This document shows positions 11,090 to 21,600 of a stretch of DNA of 64,000 bases, piece by piece (position 1 is the first letter of the stretch; the number at the start of each line of letters is the position of its first letter). The position numbers and the translations under genes were made by a program. Origin of the DNA: Allolobophora icterica (lineage: Eukaryota > Annelida > Clitellata > Crassiclitellata > Lumbricidae); NCBI GenBank assembly GCA_963556255.1, contig OY744607.1, forward strand, positions 41,178,390 through 41,242,389. The letters run 5' to 3'. The notes under the pieces are model-generated. The model saw only the letters and a list, made by a program, of their open reading frames with translations, did no database searches and had not been told where the DNA came from.

Positions 11090-11999
11090 TTAAAAAGTTA
11101 TCCCCTTTCAATCATCAAACTGTATAGTAACTATGAAAGTCCACTGAAAACGAATGGGTTGATAATTTTCTTCCACTGATTTGGGGTAACTTGTATTCTT
11201 CTGTCGTTCTCGATGTAGGCCTACAAGTCTGTTTACATCTAGTTGGATGTCTCCATGACTTCCTGGTTTTAGCAATAGTTCTGAAACTGAAGAGGTACTT
11301 TTATATTTAGCAATTAGCCATAATGTTTTTCTTTGGGCGTCATTCAACCTTAATTATGCTCGTTAAAACTCCTCCCCATTTGCTACAATTGGACTTCTCA
11401 TAATTATGTATTTTCATTAAAAATATACGATAACTTAAATATCGCCTTTCCAAAGCTCAAATTGGTTCTTGAAACATAGCGTATAGATTTAGCTCACTTC
11501 ATTTTCTTGAATTCCTTGAAGTCTCAATTAATGTTAACCCATGCAGAAACCTCCGCAGTGAATCCTCACTCACAGTCCAAAAAGTTGATTACTGGAGTAG
11601 GGCACATTTACTAATCTGTTCTTTGTGTGTTTACTACGATGAAAAATATTAGACGATATTTTCTAGTTATTAAGATTTTTGAAAGCGTTTTTGGGAGCTG
11701 ATCGAAAGGCGTTATATGAATGTTTTGTTACATTACATTACATAATATTTGAGGAACTTTGTGCGGTTACCTAGCCTGCGTAATTAGGATTTTAAGTTTG
11801 AAATGTGATCTTAATTGGATATTTTCGTGATCTCTTTCTGACATTCTTTCAATTTTTCAATTTTTCTCGAACTTTTTATTTTTGTCATGGTTTGAAGTTT
11901 CTCTGATAACTGCTGCCATTTAAATCTTTCAAACTGCAGGGGAGACTCGCTTATTGAGCAGGCTGAATCTGCAAAAAGATACAGAGCTGTCTTGAACTC

Positions 12000-12680
12000 T
12001 ACTACGTCTTTTGCCGACTTTGTCCGTTTTATCTGTAAATTGTCATACTTGCATATTCATGATTTGCGCAGAATTCCGCGCCATATCTATATGTCTGATT
12101 GATCATCTTTGGTGAATACATTGCTCTATCGTTCAACTTAATGTAGGCCTATCTAGCTTCTTTCTGGTATTACTAAATCTAATTTGCAGCAGCTCCTGAG
12201 GGTTCGTAACACTTGCTAGAGTCGTTGGTAATACAGCGAGATATGAGCACGTAACCTCTGTACTTAAAATCGTTGCATGGGCTTCCTGTTCAACCAAGAA
12301 TATCCTTCTAATTGAAGCTCAAGGTTCGCAAAACATTGAACTCTAGCCAACCACAGTATTTAAAATTAGTCATTATTCCTGTTTCATCACTTTGTAACGG
12401 GTAATCTGATTGTCTTTTTTGGTCGTGCCCTACTATATTGGGTGAATTTCGAGCTCTTCGGTTAAAGGGTCTTTTTTAAAAGTTCGTTCCCCGTGTCTGT
12501 TCGTAGCTTATGCCATTTTGTTCTCAACTTTAAACTTATCTTTTCAAATTGTTTTTCCCACTGTTCAACTGACGACCTTTCGGTTATTGACCTGCCTGCA
12601 GCTTTTGTTTGGCACGCCATCTTTTGATGACTTGTGCATTAGACACCGGCGCTATGGAAGTTACTAATTAACAATAAATA
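12000..12680 (+). mobile_element. Decayed L2/CR1-type LINE relic, flank of gene copy 2
   Basis: From 12239 a frame reads YEHVTSVLK and, after a one-base shift, a remnant of the SLHWLP block. The end GGCGCTATGGAAGTTA near 12648 matches the relic at 500-1090. It is non-functional. Confidence 0.6.
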
Positions 12681-13129
12681 ATATCACCATATTTACCCCC
12701 TAATTTATCACAATGAACAAATTCCATTTCAAACTCTACCTTACAGCTCCCAAAGTTCAATTTAATCATCCTACCTATCTACGTTCCATTCTCACCCGTC
12801 ATTCGAATAGATAATGCGTCCGATCAATGAACACTTCTGTCACAACCTTTACGCCTGCGACGTTTTGATTAGTCATGAGTCCCTCATCGCTCCAAGGGGC
12901 TTATAGCTGCAAATCATATTGATTTTTACAAAAGTTCTTTACCTTGTGGTTCTCCTAATTTTTGCCACATATGTGGAGCACTAATACCTTTAGTATATAT
13001 GAAGCAATCGCTAATACAAGGTCTTCTAACAACAGAAACTAAGTTTTCAAATTACCCATTTTTTCTGCACAAATAGAACACCTGTTTTAATCAGTAAATC
13101 GAAAATCTTAGAAAAAAAATCCATCTATT

Positions 13130-13445
13130 TTAAATATCAAGCGTTAAAACTAGCTCACAATTGCATAGTTGAATGTTATTTTCTTTAAAAAAGCAAAATA
13201 TCGAACAAAATCAAACATTTGACAAAATATACCTGGTTAAATATCAAACGTTCAAATTGGCCAACAGTTGCATGATCCAATTCTGTCCGCTTGAATATCG
13301 AACAAAATCAAATCGAACAGTTGATTGTCAATACACCTATTAATAAATCAAGCGTTGAAACTAGCTAACAATTGCATTTCCAATGTTGTCGTCTTGAATA
13401 AAATTATGACAACATGTCCAACATATCGGATCCAGAACACAACAG
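13130..13445. repeat. About 95-bp tandem repeat, 3' flank of gene copy 2
   Basis: Three to four imperfect units carry CAAGCGTTAAAACTAGC, CAATTGCAT, TCGAACAAAATCAAA and CACCTATTAATAAATCAAGC. This is the same unit as beside the other paralogues. Confidence 0.85.
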
Positions 13446-13537
13446 TACATCAGCGAACCTTGAATATAAAAACAAATCGGACATCTTTGTTCTGATGCTT
13501 CATTCTTTTTGGCCCTCCATGTGTTTGATGTTGTGAT

Positions 13538-14731
13538 TTACTGCAGCAGAAGAATTGCGGTCGCATTTCTCCCGACAGCATAGACAGCCCTGGTGGACAT
13601 GGTGCCCCAAAACCAGAGGTCGGGGCCACGTCCAATGACCGCGCAACCCGTCCATCCAATGCCTCTCTTTTCTAACTTAGCCACAATATTGTTGTGGCCC
13701 TTCTGTGCATTAGCACACCAAACACCATCGACGATCTTGTAGGCTTCGTCGTATCTGTCGGAAAACTTCGGGAGTTCACCTTTCGTTCGGTAGAAGACAA
13801 CTCCACACTTTCCGTTGCGATGGAGACTATCAACACGGGATCCGTTAAAACAATGCTTGTCAAACCCCTTCAAATCGTTGTAGACTAGACAGAAGATTTC
13901 CAGCCAGTCGTATTTCTCGTGCATGGAATCCTTTATCTTAGAGACGAGACCCTCGTTTGATCCACCCTCATCAAGTTTCGAATTGAGGTCGGTGAGCATG
14001 TTTTCTTTGAAAATTTTCACGCAATCGTTGAGTACGCTTTGGACTTTGGCGCAGACTTCTACCAACTGACTGTCATAATGCTCTATCTCCTCTTTGGCGT
14101 CTTCTTTTCCACGTTTTACAGTCTCGTAGGTTGCAAATACCATCATTCCGCCACATACCAACTGCAGTAACCGAGTTGCAAGAGCTGCAATTTTCGGTCG
14201 GTCACCGCCTGTCTTATTGTAGAACTCGTCCAGTATGCTCTTCTGGAAGAGATCATTTCCAATAATTCCGCCAAAGAGGGCATTTAGAGATAGGGTGATA
14301 TTTGGGCAGGCGCAGACCTCCTTCAGTCTTTGCTGATTCTTCCTTTTCTTATCATCCCGATTTCCTTTTCCAATTTTTAAACAAAGCCGCATTCCTGACT
14401 TAATTTGATTCACAACAACTCCATATTGCACCTCCGTAATTTCCCATTTGATCATCTTCTCCAATTCTTTTATGTCATCTCTCTCCTTGTCAATCTTGTT
14501 GCTTAATTCGTCAAAGCGACGAAGAATTTCTTCGTGTTTAGCATCTGGAAGAAAGCACTCGACGAGCCCCAATACAGCTCCAACAAATGGAAATGCTGAG
14601 GTAAGCTTATCCGCAATCCCAAGAATTTTGGAGACGGCCGAAAACGGAAGCTTAGAAGCCAGTTCAGAAGCTTGGCTCAGAACGTCCAGAGAATTTTTTG
14701 CTATTTGAAATCTGTCGGTATCATCAGACAT
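13538..14731 (-). CDS. SE-cephalotoxin/rapunzel-like helical protein, paralogue 2
   Basis: A single exon of 397 residues from MSDDTDRFQIAKNS to TAILLLQ. The frame is open upstream, but the Met at 14731 matches the starts of the paralogues. A CTGTATTTACAG splice-acceptor-like run lies 43 bases upstream. The layout matches copy 1: hydrophobic segment with LTSAFPFVGAVLGLVECFLP, coiled coil (HEEILRRFDELSNKID), second hydrophobic helix (LLQLVCGGMMVFATYE), Cys-containing C-terminal region. It lacks about 20 residues found in copies 1 and 3 before the AQKG/AQEG motif, and this short form is shared with copy 4. It carries an extra Lys/Asn-rich loop around residue 120. Family name inferred, as for copy 1. 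No premature stop. Confidence 0.8.
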   Translation of the reverse strand: MSDDTDRFQIAKNSLDVLSQASELASKLPFSAVSKILGIADKLTSAFPFVGAVLGLVECFLPDAKHEEILRRFDELSNKIDKERDDIKELEKMIKWEITEVQYGVVVNQIKSGMRLCLKIGKGNRDDKKRKNQQRLKEVCACPNITLSLNALFGGIIGNDLFQKSILDEFYNKTGGDRPKIAALATRLLQLVCGGMMVFATYETVKRGKEDAKEEIEHYDSQLVEVCAKVQSVLNDCVKIFKENMLTDLNSKLDEGGSNEGLVSKIKDSMHEKYDWLEIFCLVYNDLKGFDKHCFNGSRVDSLHRNGKCGVVFYRTKGELPKFSDRYDEAYKIVDGVWCANAQKGHNNIVAKLEKRGIGWTGCAVIGRGPDLWFWGTMSTRAVYAVGRNATAILLLQ

Positions 14732-14774
14732 TTTGATGAGATAAGACGGCTGATTGTTTGATTTTCCTGAGTTA

Positions 14775-14790
14775 CTGTAAATACAGCACA
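14775..14790 (-). promoter_or_regulatory. Candidate 3' splice acceptor before copy 2 ATG
   Basis: In gene sense the sequence reads GCTGTATTTACAG followed by TAACTC. The position corresponds to the acceptors upstream of copies 3 and 4. Confidence 0.55.
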
Positions 14791-14954
14791 TTTTCTCTAA
14801 TTATCTTAACTTTATATTTTCCTTAACGTATGATTTCGCTTCAAATTCGTTTGATTGACTCTAATAAGTATCCTCAGGAGCGTCTACACCATAGAAACCT
14901 TGAAGCAAATGCTCCATTCAAGAAATAGGGGGAGATCTGTCAGTGTGTGTGCCA

Positions 14955-15440
14955 CCATTGGGGGGGGGGGGGAAGAACGGGAAGGGGGAAGAAGAAGGGG
15001 AAAGGGACGTTGCTCCAATGACTTAGGGCGGGGGATAGATGCCTCTGAGTATCCTGCTGATTTATGTGTGGACCAAACTCTCCCCGAACCGCAACACATG
15101 TATTGCGATTTTATTTAGAAGTTTAGAGTGAAATATATATAGAAGTAATTTTAAGATGAATGTATCCCAATAGAAGAGCTTTTATTATTTTCAATTAGTA
15201 TCATAATGTCAAACTTTCATGTGAAACCATAGGTGTAATACAATATTGCAGTAACTTTCCATAGCTAGGCATTTGAACAGTAGTTAATGTTTTGGCTGTA
15301 AGTTAACATAAAGAATACAGTGGACATCGTGCTTTTTGCAATGAGTGTTGAGCTGCAGAAATTGTGAACTATGGAGATCTATTTATTTGTCATCGTAGAA
15401 AAAGGTTTATGATAAATCTTTTCCACTGGACCCAAAGAAT
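14955..15440. other. G-rich patch and non-coding spacer
   Basis: A run of about 14 G at 14959 is followed by GGGGGAAGAAGAAGGGG-type purine-rich DNA. The rest, to 15440, shows no gene or recognised repeat. Confidence 0.5.
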
Positions 15441-16400
15441 GTGAACCGGCCTTCATGCCTCAAGAAGCCTTGAATGACTATTGGCCCACTAAAATACAGC
15501 TGAAGGAACATTCCTCATACCGAAGATACGTAAAAAATCCGAATGTAACTAATGAAAACAATTTCATTTCTAACAGAAATAAATTCAAAACTGTAACAGT
15601 TCGAGCAGAAAGAAGTTCTTACGACGCAGAGTTCTGCAAACGTAACGCTAACTTTGAGTCAGAACTGACTGATCCGTTCGCTTCTTGGGACAACTAATCA
15701 TGATTCTGAAGTGGTTTATCTAAACTGCAATACTGATAAAATCGAAGATTCCACCGAAATAGTCAACAAATTCAACAGCTATTTCACGGAAATAGCTTAA
15801 TCTCTTGCAAAAATCCCCGATTCCTCACTAAACTTTGAGAAATTCCTAACCACTTCGTTCTGTAATTTCTTTGGACTAAAGGAAGCATACCCGAAGAAAT
15901 ATTAAGTTTGAATTCTACAATTCTATTATCCCACAGAAAAGGAATTGATCAAATTCATCCCCTCATCGCCTTACCGTCTCTATTATACATTGCTGGACCA
16001 CTAGCCAGAATTATTATCTGCTCTTTTCACACCGGTTGCTTTCCTCAAGCACTAAAAAACGCCAAGGTAGTTCCTATCCTAGAAAAAGGCGACAAGGGAG
16101 ACATAGCTAATTATAGACCAGGCTATATATACTATCCGTTCTCCCTGTTTGCCAAATACTTTGAAAAGGTAATGTATGTCAGACTCAGCAACTTCATTGA
16201 AAACGAATTTACTATTCCCCTCACAACGTGGTCTCCAATCAGGCCAGTCTTCATATATGCCCTCCTTAGCACGCAAGACAAAATTTCTGAAGCAATTGGA
16301 AAAATGAATACACCCTGGTAGTCTTTCTCGACCTAGCAAAGGCCTTCGAAACTGTAAATCATAATATTTGATTAAATTGCGCCACCATGGTATCAGAGCC
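15440..16400 (+). mobile_element. Decayed Daphne-like LINE fragment
   Basis: Pieces align with the open LINE frame at 54598-57831. NRNKFKTVTVRAERSSYDAEF matches NKFKSVRIQAERDYYAAEF. ALKNAKVVPILEKGDKGDIANYR matches ALKVAKITPIFKKGDKDNVANYR. A final LDLAKAFETVNHNI frame (about 16333-16375) matches IDLAKAFDTVDHNI. Stops and frame shifts interrupt the coding, and the fragment ends before the catalytic FADD block. Confidence 0.8.
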
Positions 16401-18006
16401 TGATTTAAGCATGGGCTACACGGGCGCCAGCCCAGGTGCCCCACCACTTAGGGTCCCAACCAGTTGGATTGTTATTTTTTTTGTGTTCACTGCATGTGTC
16501 ATCTGACTAGGGAAGAGATTCTAAGAGTTACTATAGGTTAGATCTGACGTTTAGGTTTCTGAATGGCCAGGGTGTTCCCATACCTAATAGAGAATTTTTA
16601 TTTAATCTTTATCTCATCCTCCAACCAACGATTTGGCGGTGGCTTATACTGATAAACCACAGCCAAAATATTTTGACGATTGAACTATATTTAGGAATTG
16701 CTCAATGATATTCAATTTCCGATATCCAGGAGCAATTCACAGTGCCCACTAGATGGCCATAGCCTTTTACTCCATGAAGATGTGGCTATCCCGCACACCG
16801 TATGAACCATTGCAGCTGGGGTCCTCTGGATTACGAAGGCGTGTGGTCCCTCATATTGCGAACAGATGAGGAAGCATCTCATGTTGCGAACAATACGGAA
16901 GCATTTCATATCGCGAACAAATAATGAACATCTCATATCGCGAATAAATTAGGAAGCATTTCATATCGCGAACAAATAAGGAAGCATTTCATACATGGGT
17001 GTCCGCGGGAATTTTTGTAGGGGAAGCAAACTTGTTGTAGGAGCACAATTTTTTTTGGGGGGGGGGGTAAAATGACATTTTTGCATGTCTATTCATGAAC
17101 ACAGAACACGTGAATCTTTAAAAATAAATAATGGTCAAGGATTTACCTAAATAATTAAGTGTTTTTTCGAATTGAAAATCGTGTTGGAACTGTTGTAATA
17201 ATCATAATAATCAAAAGATTTTATTTTTGTAAAATATGCGCAGAATCCTGGGGTAAATGTTTCCTGGTCTCCTCCAGACGCCTCTGATATATCGCGTAAT
17301 CGCGAACAAATAAGAAGCCTCTCAGTGAAGCCTGTCTTGTATTGACCGCTGTTTATGTCAAATGCCGCTTCCAGAGCAGACCTTAAGAGGGAGGGAGTTC
17401 GCAAGACTGCCGCCACAGCATTTGATGGCCAAATATATGGTATCCGTCTGAACTGCTGATCGGATTTGGATTCTTCGACGATAATGTTTCGGTGGAAGAG
17501 AAGAGATTAATCGTCGTAGCTCTCTAAGATACTGAGGGGTCTGATGAACCTTCAAAATGGGTTCCACTATTCGTTAATCCAGAAACGGCACGTTTGAAGA
17601 TCCTCTGCCTATCTGAAGAATTCCTGCAGATTGACCTCAGCGAAGCCAAGAATCATATCTAAAGGACCAGATGGTTGCGACCTCTAAGAAGGTTGTGACT
17701 GATCTAGAAGAACGACGAGTTGCCTTGATTCTAGAATTCAATGCCATTTGTAAACGCAGCGTGGAACAGTGAGCATCTCATGCAAGTAGTTGAGGGCAAT
17801 AGAATTAAGTTTAAAGTGCTAACAAAGGCAGGAGCTATCAAGAAATCTAAAGAAACTGGCAACATGAATTATTGATGGACCGACGGCAATTGTGTCGTAA
17901 GCTTAAATACAGGGCATAATGTTTTGTATTGCGTTCTATGTTCATTGCGTTCAATAGATACATGCACTGTTACACTGCAGCTACAGTTTTTTAATGATTG
18001 TACTGA
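16400..18006. other. No gene seen; contains a 28-bp minisatellite and an 11-G run
   Basis: The minisatellite is listed separately. A TTTTTTTTGGGGGGGGGGG tract lies near 17050. A frame at about 17640-17770 reads like a short helical peptide but has no start and no support. Nothing else recognised. Confidence 0.4.
16851..16992. repeat. 28-bp minisatellite, about five units
   Basis: Units follow the pattern TCATATCGCGAACAAATAAG then GAAGCATT. The first two units are diverged and the last two nearly identical. A related partial unit (AATCGCGAACAAATAAGAAGC) lies at about 17296. Confidence 0.85.
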
Positions 18007-18571
18007 CTTCTGAGCAGTGATGGGCACTAAACTATTTTTTTTAGTTAAACTAAAACTATTTCCAACTAAAAAAAAGTAGTTAAACTAAAGTTGGCAACTG
18101 ATTTTGGAAATTAGTTAACTAAACTAAAAAAAGTAGTTAAACTTTTTCCAACTATTTTCCAACTATTTACGACAAACATTTTTGCAATAAAAGACGTTAA
18201 GTGAACTGTAATAATGCAAAGCGTCAATGACAATTTCACCTTCAAACTATGCAATGTGTACTGATCTGGCATACAGTTACATGTGCACTGTAAGTAGTGT
18301 ATGAATTTGAAAACACAGGCTGTAAATGCTAAAACCATGCAGTGTTAAAATGTTTTTTTGCTGACAGTGTTCAATGTTCACTGTGGGAAAATAGTTGCAT
18401 ATTGCTGATTTTTTTAGTTAAACTTTTTAGTTAGCAACTAAATTTTTTTAGTTAAACTATGGTTTTAACTAAACTATTTTTTTAGTTAAACTTCTTCCTT
18501 AACTAAAATTTTTTAGTTAAACCAATAGTTAGCAACTTTTTAGTTAACTATTGCCCATCACTGCTTCTGAG
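18007..18571. mobile_element. hAT-type MITE with perfect 8-bp target duplication
   Basis: Element 18015-18563 (549 bp) begins CAGTGATGGGCA and ends in its reverse complement (TTGCCCATCACTG). It is flanked by CTTCTGAG at 18007-18014 and 18564-18571. Subterminal regions are packed with TTTAGTTAAACTA motifs in both orientations, which could be transposase sites or form hairpins. It has no coding capacity. TIR form and 8-bp duplication are classic hAT features. Confidence 0.95.
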
Positions 18572-19159
18572 TGACTGATCTGTGTACTTTGCGCTGTTAC
18601 TCTACCACTACAATGCAGTTTAATTTTTTCATGTTTGCTTACTGTTTAGTGTGTTTACTGTTTATTATGTTTACTGCTTAGTTTTCTTTACCGTTTCTGC
18701 GTTTCACTTGACAATTTTACGGAATCAACACTGTAACAAACTTTGATTGCTTTGAGCAAGTCATAAATAAAATAATTAATAAAATAATTTTCTATCATGC
18801 TAAAATATGTACTGGTTACTTCTTCCATTTAGTATCTCGCAATAATAAGTTTGAGAGTAACTTTCTGATACGTTCATTTTCAGAAGCACATTGAAATGAC
18901 CACTGTACTATATTGTCATAATTTTGAAATACACAACTCAGCGAGAAACCTTGTACATGTAGCAATAATCTGCAATATATGGCGACGACCTCATCGAAAG
19001 CCTTGGCATGCATGCAGTTTTCTAATTTTGTCAAAATGTTGGAAGACGGGACAGGGAGCGCAGGCCTCAGCACAAGTCAGAAGCAGTTCAAGTACCAATT
19101 ATTAATAATTGACAAAGGTGTTGAAAATTATTTTCCAAATTTGAAAATTATGCTCCAGA

Positions 19160-19625
19160 ATTGACTACTGTAATTCTCTTTTGATTGGTCTACCAAAAGT
19201 CCGTCTATCCCCCTCCAGACTGTTGTAAATGCTGTGGCCACATGCATAGCCCGACTTCCTCGACCGTCTCGTATTTCCTCTTTTAACTTCGATCATCTTC
19301 ACTGGCTTCCTCTTACTGTTCGGAATCAGCTTAAGGTTCTCACATTAGTCCTTCGATCTTATACAGGCTTAGCACCAAAGTACCTTTGTGACCTCGTTCG
19401 TCTGCCAGTTTCAGCTGCTTATGGCCAAAACTCGAGCTTTTTCTTGCATTGGTTCTGCTCTTTGGAATCTACTCCTAGCATTGACACGTGCCTCTTTATT
19501 AGCTGGTGGCCCAAGTGCCTCGTTCCGCTGTCTTAAAACAACTTTCTATTCACTGGGTCTTTCGCACTGGGAGCGCCTCTGATTAGCGAACATGTGAGAG
19601 GCGCTTTACAAATGTACAGATACAA
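19160..19625 (+). mobile_element. L2-type LINE 3' relic
   Basis: Frame-shifted pieces of the L2 C-terminal block are visible: RIDYCNSLLIGLPK, FDHLHWLPLTVRNQLKVLTLV, GLAPKYLCDLV, and the tail region KTTFYSLGLSHWERL. The 3' end GAGAGGCGCTTTACAAATG is followed by an ACAATACAATAC tail, which fits L2 3' ends. It is not functional. Confidence 0.85.
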
Positions 19626-19634
19626 TACAATACT

Positions 19635-20450
19635 ATGCTATGTGAGACAATGAACACCGAGCTAAGAAAAATAGCGGATTGGTTTAGAGTTAATAAACTC
19701 ATTCTTAACCTTGATGAGACCAATTATACATTGTTCAAGTCACATAGCAAAACCTGCCCTCCTCTTATTGAACTAAAAATTGATGGAAGTCCCATTAAAC
19801 AAGTCTACTCGGCCAGATGTCTTGATGTCCATATCGACGAGCAGGGAGCACATACTGGCAATACCTGAAAAATTTCTAGAAAATATTGGTATTATATATC
19901 TCCCACGTCTTATCTAATAAACCCCCGCCTTTATAAATATTAACTTTTCTCCGGTCTACCCATATTTCACTTATTATAATTTAATTTGGACATCCACCTA
20001 CAAATCTACACTTACAAAGAAAAGAGCCATCCGAATCTACAACTAGTCAACTACCACACAAGGCAAATATTCAATGAGATCGGCCTGTCTACATTCAAGC
20101 AAATAAGGAATATTCAGATAGCTGAATTTATGTATCGTTTTAAATACAACCTCCTTCCGGACGCACATAGTCATCTCTTTCATCTTTCCTGCGATATACA
20201 TACTCACCAAACTAGAACTTATGCCTCATACCATAGTCCTTACGCTCATACCAATACACGACTCTTTTCGATAAGATTTACAGGCGCTTGTAAATGAAAT
20301 AGCTTACCAGTGCCGATTCGTCAATCTACTGCATGGGCTGGCGAGCTTTAAGTCTAATTTATGTTACCACTTACTCTCTGTGAACGAACAAGATAGTGAT
20401 TGAACTACTGCCGTCCCAACAGAAATAGAATAGAATAGAATCTTCCTAGG
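19635..20450 (+). mobile_element. Daphne-like LINE 3' fragment
   Basis: IADWFRVNKLILNLDETNY matches VSKWFADNKLTLNIDKTNF of the complete LINE at 54.6-57.8 kb. QIRNIQIAEFMYRFKYNLLP matches QIRILQIGDFLYRYKYGLLP. Several frame shifts interrupt it. It ends near an AATAGAATAGAATAGAATC tail at 20425-20443. Confidence 0.8.
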
Positions 20451-21367
20451 ACAATCGAATAGTTAATTAAACAGTGGAGAGGAGACAGCGGGGAGGAGTG
20501 GGAACTGTAGATAACAGATATTGCGCGACTCAGATTATCCCGTGAAAACGCCCAATGAAAAACAAACAGGAAGTATGAATTAGATTACCCAATTAAATTC
20601 AATTGCATCTATCCTGTATTTACATAGCGGATCCTGTATTTACACAACTATCGGGTTCATGCTTATGATGATTAGGTTGGTCCAGGCAGTAATTTGCACT
20701 GTAACTTACTGAGGTCATCGTCAACCCTTTTGTCTTTTTGATGATTTGCTTACTTTTTTGGAATAAAATCGATTTCACATGTTTTCTTGTAAAGGTGCGC
20801 TGCCAAATATAATGTTATTGCCGCTTCACATAGGCAGGGTCAGTCAATAATAACCTACACATAATATGGTTTCACATAACGTTTACGGGATAAATCGAAT
20901 TATTATGTAAATAATATTATGGCATTTGTATTACATCTCTGTGTGATATAAGCAGTCTCTTATATTAGTGGAGCAAAAAGCGGGGCAAAATGATGGAAAA
21001 GGTTTTCATTGGTCTCATATAACAATAGGCGCTTGCCATTCTGTAACAAACTATGTGACGGGCGCTACCCAAATTTTACAATAGCTGTCGCTAGGTGTCA
21101 CTTAGAACCTTAAGTCCGCGGCTAGAGGACTTAAGGCTAGAGGACGCCTCGGTATTGCGGCTTACCGTGTAATCGTGTATGCATGCAGCGGTGGCATGAT
21201 TAGTGTTAGCCAGTAGGAAAGACTCCCGCTAATAGTGATCGAACGAGATTGACTAGAGTTAGCCGTAGAGAGAGTGGGTCACATTTCGGTGATCAGAAGT
21301 TTCATTATTGGCGGGAATGATAGTAAAATGTTTCCGATTGTCGAATTGGAATAAAATTCACATTTCG

Positions 21368-21425
<58 letters not shown>

Positions 21426-21600
21426 ATTGGTGGTTGGAAATGCCTGATTTTCTCGGGCAAAATTATATATTTCCTCTACAGGGAGTAGATCTAATTCTTT
21501 CATTCTACCTGAACTCTCTGAATGCTTATTCTTCCTTGTGGGCTGTATTAAAAACCCTTCCTTGGTGTCCTAACCACGCTACGCTTCTCCGTGGCAACTC
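20451..21600. other. No gene seen; (AT)n at 21371-21420
   Basis: The spacer holds a pure AT dinucleotide array of about 50 bases and a small hairpin at 21111-21136 (CTTAAGTCC with GGACTTAAG). No coding frame is supported. Confidence 0.5.

Larger units (their letters stand above)
11090..14830. repeat. Segmental duplication block carrying gene copy 2
   Basis: The left flank 11090-11990 aligns closely with 27430-28380, for example GGACTTCTCATAATTATG, AACATAGCGTATAGA and CCGCAGTGAATCCTCACT. The gene-side part aligns with 29285-31090. Block order and orientation are the same, so the gene and several kilobases of flank were duplicated together. Confidence 0.85.
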
